A DNA stretch of 15,945 bases, from assembly GCA_019421975.1 (NCBI GenBank), contig JAHZEE010000011.1, positions 1-15,945 on the forward strand, in the 5' to 3' direction. A program made the position numbers and the translations under genes. Of the stretch, positions 1 through 6,733 are shown in pieces (the first letter of the stretch is position 1; every line of letters begins with the position of its first letter). Below the pieces are notes generated by a model, which was given only the letters and a program-made list of their open reading frames with translations, ran no database searches and was not told the DNA's origin. The DNA is from Clostridiales bacterium (GTDB taxonomy: Bacteria > Bacillota > Clostridia > Oscillospirales > Oscillospiraceae).

Positions 1-2378
1 CACTGGTGCTGGTCGTCGCAATGATGGCGTCCTTCGCAGTCTCTGCCAGCGCAGCAACCTTCACGGACAGCGCGGATATTGTCTATACCGACGCCGTGAA
101 GCTGCTGTCCACCCTGGATGTCATCGAAGGCTTTACCGATGGCTCCTTCAACCCGGAGGGCAATGTCACCCGTGCCCAGACCGCCAAGATGCTTGCCTAC
201 ATCATGAACGGCGGCTCTGACGCGAGCAGCAGCTTTGCCGCTTCCGCCACCTTCAGCGATGTGGCCAACGGCTACTGGGCCGCCAACTCCATCGGCTACT
301 GCTACACCAAGGATCTCGTTGCAGGCGCAGGTAGCAACATGTTCTACCCGAACAACGATGTGACCGGCGTGCAGATTGCCAAGATGGCTCTGGTCGCTCT
401 GGGCTATGACCCCACCATCGAGGGTCTGACCGGCTCCAGCTGGGCGATCAACACCATCAACCTGGCTGAGGACGCCGGCCTGTTCGACGGCATGAACAAT
501 GACTTCGACGCCTCCGCATCCGCATCCCGTCAGGAGGCCGCTCAGATCCTGTACAACATGCTGCTCAGTGAGATGGTCACCTACACCGACAACGGCACCA
601 ACATTATTGTCGGCGACATCACCATCAACACCGACGCAACCCGCGAGTACAAGACCAGCAACGGCCACAGCTCAGACAAGGACGACGCCATTCTGGGTGT
701 CGAAGAGTACTTTGATCTGGTCAGCGGCGAGGTCAAGGACGGTACCGACGACTATGGCCGTCCGGCCCGCATTGTCGACATCAAGGGCGTCGACTCCATC
801 ACCCTGCCGGACGACGCCGACCTCACCTACGAGGGCCAGGTCAAGTCCAGCACCCTGTACACCGACATGGGCAACTCCGTCCGCAACTACAAGCAGGTCA
901 TCTATGTTGACGGTGATTGCATCTATGACTACAGCGACTCTTCAAACAGCGACGAGGACGACGCTCTGACCATCGCCAAGGGCAACGACACCAAGTACAG
1001 CTACAACGGCGCGACCATGGAGGTCTATTTCGACGACGACAACAGTGTGGCGACTTTCGTCATCGTCAACACCTACTTGGCGCAGGTCGACTCCATCGAT
1101 GAAAACGACGACGACGATACCCTGTTGGACATCGACTTCGATGTCTTTGATATCGGTTCCGTTGTCCTGGAGGAACAGGAGTCCTTCGGCTATGAAGAGG
1201 ACGACTACCTGCTGGTCACCATCGGTAGGGATGATAACGATGACTATGTAATCGATGTGATCGGTGCGCCGGAGACCATCGAGGGCACCGCGGACCGCAT
1301 TGGCTCCGACTATTACACCGTCGACGGCACCAAGTACACCTGGTCTGAGCAGTATAATGAGGATGCTGTAGGCTCTGACACCACCGGTACCTACACCTTC
1401 TACCTGGATCAGCAGGGCTATGTCACCGATGGCACTGAGGCAACCATTGATCTGCCGACCCGTGAGAGAAACGGCGAGTATCAGTTCAAGGATGTCAATG
1501 GCGAGTGGGAGGAGATTGATGATGACAATCTCAGCAACTATGCGCTGAAGGCCGAGGAGTGGTACTCCTACACCAGCTCCGGCAGCGAGTACACCCTGAA
1601 GGAGATCACCAGCGATTATGTGTCGACTGCGACCGTGAAGATCAGCAGCCTGCTGAGTGGCAGCGCCAGCGTCGGCAACAGCAAGACCGCAACCTCCTCC
1701 ACAAAGCTGTACCTGGTTGAGTCCGATCTTGTCTATACCGGCTACCGGAATTTCCCGGATACGGAGGATCTGGACGCCTATGCGAACGACGATTCGACCG
1801 TTCCGGTTCTGTACATCCTGTCCAGCCGCAACGGCAAGACTGCCTCTGAGATCTATGTCATGAACGACGGCGGCACCTCCGAGTCTGTGGATATCGCCAT
1901 GTACGCCGGTGAGTACTACACCTCTGACGACGACTACGCCTACTTCTATGCAGACGGCACTGAGGACGGCACGGCGTTTAAGATGGATACCAATGTCGCA
2001 TCGCTGGTGGAGGATCAGATCTACGCCCTGGACGGCAACGCCACCGACGGCTACACCGCCACTGTGATCACCGAGGAAAACTTTGACGGCTACGATTATA
2101 AGATCGTTGTCGGTAAGGTCTCCAGCACGAGCGATACCAACTTCACGCTGGATGAAATCGGCAGCAAGAGCTACACCGACAAGGCGAATGAGACAAATCT
2201 GATCACCAAGGAAACCGACTTCTATGATATTGAGGACTTCGATGATGACCAGACGCTGGCAGTGTACAGCGCCGAGGACGGCACTGCTGAGTCTCTGTCC
2301 AAGAACGACATCGTGAAGGTTGTCTACATTGAGGTCGACGATGTGTACTACGCCTTCGCGGCCTATATCATGGACTAA
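1..2378 (+). CDS. SLH-domain secreted surface protein, 5' end outside window
   Basis: Probably a cell-wall-anchored surface or S-layer-type protein. The open frame runs off the left edge (first full codon at 3). The GTG at 6 falls inside a signal-peptide hydrophobic core (LVVAMMASFAVSASA-A), so the true start, with a basic n-region, lies upstream. Counting from that GTG, SLH-like repeats occupy about residues 18-65 (FTDSADIVYTDAVKLL... NPEGNVTRAQTAKML), 83-132 (FSDVANGYWAANSIGY... IAKMALVALGY) and a weaker third at about 141-187 (SRQEAAQILYNML). SLH repeats bind pyruvylated secondary wall polymers in known families. The remaining ~600 residues are rich in Asp, Glu, Thr, Ser and Tyr with runs such as DDDD, suggesting a Ca-binding or exposed surface domain; I recognise no enzyme motif there. 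It is transcribed toward the phage block and closed by a strong terminator. It is likely a host gene, but membership of the mobile element cannot be excluded. Confidence 0.85.
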   Translation, partial: LVLVVAMMASFAVSASAATFTDSADIVYTDAVKLLSTLDVIEGFTDGSFNPEGNVTRAQTAKMLAYIMNGGSDASSSFAASATFSDVANGYWAANSIGYCYTKDLVAGAGSNMFYPNNDVTGVQIAKMALVALGYDPTIEGLTGSSWAINTINLAEDAGLFDGMNNDFDASASASRQEAAQILYNMLLSEMVTYTDNGTNIIVGDITINTDATREYKTSNGHSSDKDDAILGVEEYFDLVSGEVKDGTDDYGRPARIVDIKGVDSITLPDDADLTYEGQVKSSTLYTDMGNSVRNYKQVIYVDGDCIYDYSDSSNSDEDDALTIAKGNDTKYSYNGATMEVYFDDDNSVATFVIVNTYLAQVDSIDENDDDDTLLDIDFDVFDIGSVVLEEQESFGYEEDDYLLVTIGRDDNDDYVIDVIGAPETIEGTADRIGSDYYTVDGTKYTWSEQYNEDAVGSDTTGTYTFYLDQQGYVTDGTEATIDLPTRERNGEYQFKDVNGEWEEIDDDNLSNYALKAEEWYSYTSSGSEYTLKEITSDYVSTATVKISSLLSGSASVGNSKTATSSTKLYLVESDLVYTGYRNFPDTEDLDAYANDDSTVPVLYILSSRNGKTASEIYVMNDGGTSESVDIAMYAGEYYTSDDDYAYFYADGTEDGTAFKMDTNVASLVEDQIYALDGNATDGYTATVITEENFDGYDYKIVVGKVSSTSDTNFTLDEIGSKSYTDKANETNLITKETDFYDIEDFDDDQTLAVYSAEDGTAESLSKNDIVKVVYIEVDDVYYAFAAYIMD

Positions 2379-2412
2379 TCTCTTGAGCTTTTACTCAATC
2401 TGATTATGTGTA

Positions 2413-2452
2413 AGAAGGCCCCGCACCGAATGGTGCGGGGCCTTCTCTTTTT
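2413..2452 (+). terminator. Rho-independent terminator after SLH gene
   Basis: A perfect 15-bp stem (2413-2427 with 2432-2446) closes a GAAT loop and is followed by CTCTTTTT, 34 bases after the SLH stop codon. Read on the minus strand it has only a short U-poor tail (CTTACACAT), so it mainly serves the plus-strand gene, while its position also separates the convergent phage operon ending at 2470. Confidence 0.92.
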
Positions 2453-2469
2453 GCTGTATTGACAAATTG

Positions 2470-3372
2470 TCAAAAGCTGAGGGCATATACAGTTACGGTA
2501 CCTGTTACTTTTGTGGTTTTCTTGTCTATGTCTGCATAGACCTTGAGAAGTTCTAACGGGCAACTGACTGTGTCGGAGGTGTTAAGCAAAAGGGCCCTCT
2601 GGAGACCTGTTGTGCCATAATCGTTCCAACCATTGACAGGAATAAAAGAAACCAGCGCCGACGCACCGGTGGTGCTATCTGTGTGGGTTTTAGTGATTAC
2701 ACGCGCTCCATAAAAGCTTGAGCCGCTCATATAGCCGATTCCAATGTTTTCATATGAGGTCGTTTCCTGTGAGGAAAAGGTAAACATAAAATCTGTCAGC
2801 TCCACGAACACCATCCGGTATTGTCCCAGGTTTAGGCCGCTCAGATCATCCAGTTCATGTTTCCCGGTGGTTGAGTTAGTAAAGTTGATATTTTTTGTAT
2901 GAATCTTCTTAATGGTCAGTGCGCCCAGCGCGCTCAGGGCGGCCTCCACTGTTGCGGCACCCGTGCCGCCCTTGCTGATCGGGATGACGGGTAGACGGGC
3001 AGTATCCAGCGTCCCGCTTGTGATATCCCCCGCCGCATGGGTATGGCTTGTATTGGCCTTTCCGTTGAGCGCCGTCTGGGTTGCCGTGCTGATGGGCTTA
3101 TCTGCATCTGCCGTGTTGTCCACATTCCCAAGCCCCACCTGCGCCGCCGTCACCCCATGGGGATTGCTTTTATCGTTGATGTGATTTGACAAATTGGCCT
3201 GTACCCCACTTGCCGCGCCCGAGGCGTCCGCCCCCACATCTGCAGCTGTCAGCGTCACATCTGCGTTCAGCGGCTTTCCATTTACCGTCCGGGTGGCCGG
3301 TACCGCTGCGTTGGCTTTTGCAATTCCCTCATCAATCTGCTGGCCCGTATAGGCCGAATTGTAATCTGCCAT
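2470..3372 (-). CDS. Phage tail fibre / receptor-binding protein
   Basis: 300 residues. The N-terminal ~140 residues are typical tail-fibre repeat sequence: YTGQQIDEGIAKANAAV, then NPHGVTAAQVGLGNVDNT with ADADKPISTATQTALNGKA, then SHTHAAGDITSGTLDTARLP and ISKGGTGA. Such repeats form trimeric fibre shafts. The C-terminal ~150 residues (from about IKKIHTKNINF) are unlike the N-terminus, beta-rich and encoded by noticeably more AT-rich DNA; this is the probable receptor-binding head, which I cannot assign to a family. The start is supported by GAGGTGA upstream of ATG at 3372, and the preceding gene ends within that site. It is the last gene of the minus-strand block. A part of its N-terminal DNA is nearly repeated in the 6733-8571 fibre. 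Confidence 0.8.
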   Translation of the reverse strand: MADYNSAYTGQQIDEGIAKANAAVPATRTVNGKPLNADVTLTAADVGADASGAASGVQANLSNHINDKSNPHGVTAAQVGLGNVDNTADADKPISTATQTALNGKANTSHTHAAGDITSGTLDTARLPVIPISKGGTGAATVEAALSALGALTIKKIHTKNINFTNSTTGKHELDDLSGLNLGQYRMVFVELTDFMFTFSSQETTSYENIGIGYMSGSSFYGARVITKTHTDSTTGASALVSFIPVNGWNDYGTTGLQRALLLNTSDTVSCPLELLKVYADIDKKTTKVTGTVTVYALSF

Positions 3373-3378
3373 AATCTC

Positions 3379-3750
3379 TCACCTCTCACAAAGAAATACC
3401 GCACCGTCCGCTGTCACCAGCGCTGTGCTGTCGGACGGCACAAACAGATGGTTATCATTCCAGCTGCCATCCTCTGCCTGGGCAAACAGGCTGATGCGGT
3501 ATACTCCGTCTCCCTGCAGCAGGTAGTCGTCATATACCTCGAAACTCCGCTCCGTCTCAGCCGGTGTGGCAGAAAAGGACGCCACAAGCGCCCCCTTCCC
3601 CACGCCATATGCCTCCGCCCCTCTGGTCGCGCGGCACTCAAAGGTCTTGTAGGGGAGATCCGCCCGAAATTTCACCGTAATATGGTCATAGCCTGTTGTA
3701 CCGGACACCTTGTTCCCCGTCACCGAAAAAGTCAAGCCTGGCGCTGCCAT
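3379..3750 (-). CDS. Small phage structural protein, function unknown
   Basis: 123 residues, no signal peptide or membrane segment. The sequence looks beta-rich (LTFSVTGNKVSGTTGYDHITVKF, FEVYDDYLLQGDGVYRISLFAQ), consistent with a single Ig-like or fibronectin-like sandwich, but I cannot name the family. Its ATG (3748-3750) shares one base with the stop of the upstream gene (TAATG), so translation is probably coupled; a GGAG lies about 10 bases upstream. Its stop codon lies in the ribosome binding site of the terminal fibre gene. Position between an Ig-like protein and the fibre suggests a virion accessory or fibre-associated protein. Confidence 0.65.
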   Translation of the reverse strand: MAAPGLTFSVTGNKVSGTTGYDHITVKFRADLPYKTFECRATRGAEAYGVGKGALVASFSATPAETERSFEVYDDYLLQGDGVYRISLFAQAEDGSWNDNHLFVPSDSTALVTADGAVFLCER

Positions 3751-4412
3751 TATGCCACGCTCCAGGTCCCGATTTCATTCTTCACAAAAACCTTTACAAC
3801 CTTGGCGCCATCGCCGGGCGCCACCGTCTCCAGATCGGCGCCCGTGATGGTCACCTGGATGTTGGTCGCAGCTGGGTAGTTGCCCGCGCTGCCGCTGGTA
3901 TTGGCGGACCCCGCTGTGGTGGGAATCACCGTCCCCGCCTCCTGGGTCGAGCTGCTGGCCGGCACCACACAGACCTTGTACTCAGCAAATGCCACATCCG
4001 CTGTAAAGTTGATGACCGCCTGGTTGTATCCCGCAACCTTGGAGATCCGGCTTCTGTCTGGCCCCGTCACTGTGACCACCGGTACCACCGTGTTCAGGGT
4101 GATTGTATCCGTCACCGCCTCCGACTCATTGCCAACATCGTCGCGGACCTTGATTGAGACGGTCTTGAGTCCGTCGCCGGTGGGCAGCGTCACGCTCTTG
4201 GTGCTCGCATAGGTCTCCCAGGACGCTGCCGCCTCCTCTGCTACGCCGTCAATGCCCCAGATCTTCATCTGATAGCCCGTGGTGGCCTCGTCCGTCAGGC
4301 CGACCGTCAGCTTCACCGTTGTGGTCGTTGTATACAGCGCGCCGTCGTTGATCGCCAGGGTCAGTCCCTCTGGCGCCAGTGTGTCTAAAGTCAGGTTAAA
4401 ATAACTCGCCAT
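3750..4412 (-). CDS. Ig-like domain phage structural protein
   Basis: 220 residues. It opens with NLTLDTLAPEGLTLAIN and has repeated threonine-rich beta-strand sequence (VKLTVGLTDEATTGYQMKIWG, KTVSIKVRDDVGNESEAVTDTITLN) in the manner of bacterial Ig-like domains. A second, different module follows from about residue 110 (PVVTVTGPDRSRISKVAGYNQAVINF), ending in VKVFVKNEIGTWSVA. Such domains decorate phage tails and capsids and often bind carbohydrate weakly. A clear AAGGAG sits 8 bases before ATG at 4412. It lies between the 47-residue protein and the 123-residue protein, in one transcription unit. The specific virion location is inferred. Confidence 0.68.
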   Translation of the reverse strand: MASYFNLTLDTLAPEGLTLAINDGALYTTTTTVKLTVGLTDEATTGYQMKIWGIDGVAEEAAASWETYASTKSVTLPTGDGLKTVSIKVRDDVGNESEAVTDTITLNTVVPVVTVTGPDRSRISKVAGYNQAVINFTADVAFAEYKVCVVPASSSTQEAGTVIPTTAGSANTSGSAGNYPAATNIQVTITGADLETVAPGDGAKVVKVFVKNEIGTWSVA

Positions 4413-4414
4413 TC

Positions 4415-4558
4415 TTATCGCTCCTTTTGCATATCCAATTCTATATATACATATCCGCCGGGCCTTGTGTAGACGATTTTTTCCCCAAGCCGGATGCTCT
4501 TGATGCGCATTTCACCAGCAAATATGGCCGCAATTTCATCATTTGCAACCGCAATCAT
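4415..4558 (-). CDS. 47-residue phage protein
   Basis: A short complete reading frame: ATG at 4556-4558, TAA at 4415-4417, 47 residues, beginning MIAVANDEIAAIFAGEM and ending YIELDMQKER. It is preceded by an excellent ribosome binding site (AGGGGGTGA, which also contains the stop of the gene at 4564) and followed 2 bases later by the start of the Ig-like gene, whose own AAGGAG lies inside its last codons. The sequence IKSIRLGEKIVYTRPGGY resembles short 'surface-patch' proteins common near phage baseplates and fibres. Function unknown; the tight packing argues that it is translated. Confidence 0.72.
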   Translation of the reverse strand: MIAVANDEIAAIFAGEMRIKSIRLGEKIVYTRPGGYVYIELDMQKER

Positions 4559-4563
4559 TTCCG

Positions 4564-5130
4564 TCACCCCCTGATAAAATAGAGGGTTTTGGCGTCCTTT
4601 GTCGGCAGCGCCTCATACTCTGCCAAATCCAGACCCCGTATTGTGCTGATCTCGTCAGATGCAATGCCACCGCCGCTGCCGCCTCGGTTTGCCTCATTGA
4701 TGGCGCCTACCAGTGTGTCCTTGTGCTCCGTTGTCAAGCCGGCCATCTCGCCGATCATGCCCAGAATCTTCTGGTAGGCATCCGGAGTGGGGGCAGACGG
4801 TTCTGCTCCCATCGTTACCCCCTGCTGAATCACACCAAGGTCTGCCCAAATTGTGGGGAGCACAACGGTTTCGCCCTTTGTGCCGAACACCCCCACCTTC
4901 AGCCGTTTGTTGGGTTCTTTCATCACTTCCCACGGAACTTGGCACTGATTGGTCTCATCAAGCGGAATCGAAATGATCTCCGTCCCATTGGTAAATACGG
5001 CCACCCTATCAATTTCGTTCCAGTCCTCGTTAAATCCGAATTCCACGGAATAGACATTGGCAGAGCCGCTGGTCACCAGCTCCTTCTGCAAAACTTCTAA
5101 GTTGCTCTTATCTGCTTCCAGGATTAACAT
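4564..5130 (-). CDS. Phage baseplate / upper-fibre-like protein
   Basis: 188 residues. The N-terminal ~105 residues (VYSVEFGFNEDWNEIDRVAVF ... VPWEVMKEPNKRLKVGVFG ... TIWADLGVIQQGV) resemble the N-terminal beta-domain of baseplate-upper-type proteins that dock fibres in Gram-positive phages. A linker follows (EPSAPTPDAYQKILGMIGEMAGLT), then EHKDTLVGAINEANRGGSGGG, a common fibre/baseplate element, and the tail LDLAEYEALPTKDAKTLYFI, often seen at the C-terminus of such proteins. ATG at 5130 follows GAGGTGAT. A 7-bp hairpin (5148-5165) lies between the preceding SLH/subtilisin-like gene and this start. Family assignment is by eye. Confidence 0.68.
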   Translation of the reverse strand: MLILEADKSNLEVLQKELVTSGSANVYSVEFGFNEDWNEIDRVAVFTNGTEIISIPLDETNQCQVPWEVMKEPNKRLKVGVFGTKGETVVLPTIWADLGVIQQGVTMGAEPSAPTPDAYQKILGMIGEMAGLTTEHKDTLVGAINEANRGGSGGGIASDEISTIRGLDLAEYEALPTKDAKTLYFIRG

Positions 5131-5147
5131 ACCATCACCTCAAATCT

Positions 5148-5165
5148 GCTGCCCATCTGGGCAGC
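5148..5165. other. Intercistronic hairpin
   Basis: GCTGCCC (5148-5154), ATCT loop, GGGCAGC (5159-5165). On the plus strand it is followed by TCTTTTGTTTT, so it looks like a plus-strand terminator; on the minus strand, the direction of the genes here, it lies 17 bases after the subtilisin-like stop and just before the ribosome binding site of the next gene. It may stop antisense transcription or tune translation. Confidence 0.45.
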
Positions 5166-5181
5166 TCTTTTGTTTTGGAGG

Positions 5182-6225
5182 CTACCCCTCCAGTATTCGT
5201 TTTAGCACCACAGCCAGCTCCTGCCGCGTGACAGCGCCTTTCGGGTCAAACTTCTCGCCCTTCCCCTGCATCAGACCGTGTTCGACACAGTACTCCACCG
5301 CGTCCTTTGCCCAGTCTGCAATCAAATGCGCGTCTGTGAATGTCATCTGCTCCGCCTCCCTGTACTTTTCAATGTCGACCTCTCCCGGCTCCGGCAGCAC
5401 CACCAGCCCGAAGCCGGAGCAGCTGTCCCTTCCTTCCTCACCGATGTCCTCGCAGTGATCCCGGAAGAACTGTACCATCCCCGCACGGCTCAGCGGCCTG
5501 CCGGTCTTCTGAAGAAACAGCTCGTCCACCAGACACGCCATCCCGCACAGCCACGGCGCTGCATACGAGGTCCCCGCCAGAACCTCCCCGCGATCTGCTG
5601 GATCTGTCGCCCCAATGCTGACCGCCGGATTGCCCGGCGCGGCAAAATCGACCAGCTCCGTCTGACTTGTGTACCCTGCCGGAGACACTCTCGGCCCGCC
5701 GATCACCCTGTCCGAGCGCAGCACCTCCGCAGCGCCCACCCCGATGACCTCCTCCAATTCCAATATCCGGCTGTAACGCTTCTCTCCCTCGTTCCCCGCC
5801 GACCAGAACTCCTTCAGCCACGGCCGCGCCGCCAGAACTGCCCCGTGCTTCTCTCTGGCGGTCTTATCGTTCTCCACCCGGGAGAAAAAGACATTCGTGA
5901 TCTGCTTCTCGTCGATCACCGGCAGGCAGTCGTCAAAGAAATCCCAATGTTTCTGCCCGCCCTGCAGGCTGGTGTTGGTGGAGAAGGAATAGAGGGTTGC
6001 CTCTGGGGCCACCTGGAAAAAGGTCGCCGCCGTCTGGATGGCATGTTCACTGCCGGCGCGGTCCAGCACATGGACAATCTGACCGCCCGCATCATATTTG
6101 GCAGTGTCCACATTCTCCCCCGTGCCGGCCACGATCCCCGCGCCGTAATACCCTTTTTTGTGCCACTTCTCAACCCCGGTCACACGCCGCAGCCATGTGT
6201 TGCTGTCCAGTAAAATATTTTTCAT
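5182..6225 (-). CDS. Subtilisin-like (S8 fold) protein with C-terminal SLH repeat; probable pseudoprotease
   Basis: 347 residues from ATG at 6225, chosen because AGAGGTGA lies 5 bases upstream; a longer frame to 6285 would overlap the previous gene by 50 bases. S8 landmarks are in order: VTGVEKWHKKGYYGAGIVAG (about 15-34), TAATFFQVAPEATLYSF (65-81), SAGNEG (142-147, the oxyanion Asn), LVDFAAPGNP (191-200) and GTSYAAP (218-224, Ser220 in the nucleophile position). Where the catalytic Asp is expected (VAxDTG) the sequence reads VAGTG, with Gly34. His61 (SEHAIQTAA) could be the catalytic His, but the usual HGTH is absent. Residues 295-346 form one SLH repeat (FTDAHLIADWAKDAVEYC ... DPKGAVTRQELAVVLKRIL). 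No signal peptide. Between baseplate-type genes it is probably a virion part that binds the cell wall; residual protease activity cannot be excluded. Confidence 0.78.
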   Translation of the reverse strand: MKNILLDSNTWLRRVTGVEKWHKKGYYGAGIVAGTGENVDTAKYDAGGQIVHVLDRAGSEHAIQTAATFFQVAPEATLYSFSTNTSLQGGQKHWDFFDDCLPVIDEKQITNVFFSRVENDKTAREKHGAVLAARPWLKEFWSAGNEGEKRYSRILELEEVIGVGAAEVLRSDRVIGGPRVSPAGYTSQTELVDFAAPGNPAVSIGATDPADRGEVLAGTSYAAPWLCGMACLVDELFLQKTGRPLSRAGMVQFFRDHCEDIGEEGRDSCSGFGLVVLPEPGEVDIEKYREAEQMTFTDAHLIADWAKDAVEYCVEHGLMQGKGEKFDPKGAVTRQELAVVLKRILEG

Positions 6226-6235
6226 TGAATCACCT

Positions 6236-6733
6236 CTATGATACTGGTGCTGGGAATGGCGGTGGGGTGAATCCTTTAATTGCAATCGCCATATATGATG
6301 CTTCTCTAAAATTCAAATTAGTCCCGGCTGAGAATGTTACACTTCCATTGCTAAAGGTAGTTGTTAAATAAATCGCGGGGTCATCATCAGGGTATCTTGG
6401 ACAAATATAGGTGTTTGCAGCCATTCTATACTCAGATGGTGTTGCAATAATACTTTTTATGTGGTTTGAATAGTTACCTGGATTATTGCACTTAAATAGC
6501 ATGATACAATCTGGCAAAAAAGAAAAACCTGAAACTGTAAATACTTTTGTGCTGTCTGTAAGTTCTACAATTTTAGTTTCGATTTCTGCTCCTGTCTGAA
6601 TGTTTCCCACCAGATTTGCCATCTGCCGAAAAGGTGTATTTGCTGGTACCGTTACACCTTTTGCGGTAAGCTGTGTTTTCAGGGTATCTTTCGTACCTTG
6701 AAGATATTCCAACTTTTGCGCTGTCGTTCCCAT
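6236..6733 (-). CDS. Phage baseplate/fibre protein with AT-rich C-terminal domain
   Basis: 165 residues. The N-terminal ~50 residues (KLEYLQGTKDTLKTQL, GVTVPANTPFRQMANLVGNI) match a short module common in clostridial phage tail proteins, where it is followed by variable C-terminal domains. The rest (from about TKIVELTDSTKVFTVSGF, ending MAIAIKGFTPPPFPAPVS) is beta-rich, unrecognised, and encoded by clearly more AT-rich DNA than its neighbours, which suggests domain exchange. The ATG (6731-6733) shares a base with the stop of the large fibre gene (TGATG), with GAGGTGAT just upstream. Probably a small fibre or a cap bound to one. Confidence 0.68.
   Translation of the reverse strand: MGTTAQKLEYLQGTKDTLKTQLTAKGVTVPANTPFRQMANLVGNIQTGAEIETKIVELTDSTKVFTVSGFSFLPDCIMLFKCNNPGNYSNHIKSIIATPSEYRMAANTYICPRYPDDDPAIYLTTTFSNGSVTFSAGTNLNFREASYMAIAIKGFTPPPFPAPVS

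Noticed and set aside
2379..2470. Attachment site at the border between SLH gene and phage block
   Set aside because: The terminator stem is present, but no tRNA gene and no matching direct repeat at the other end of the block was found by eye.
6226..6285. Upstream start of the subtilisin-like gene at 6285
   Set aside because: It overlaps the preceding gene by 50 bases, while ATG at 6225 has AGAGGTGA at good spacing and begins a sequence that looks like the family N-terminus.
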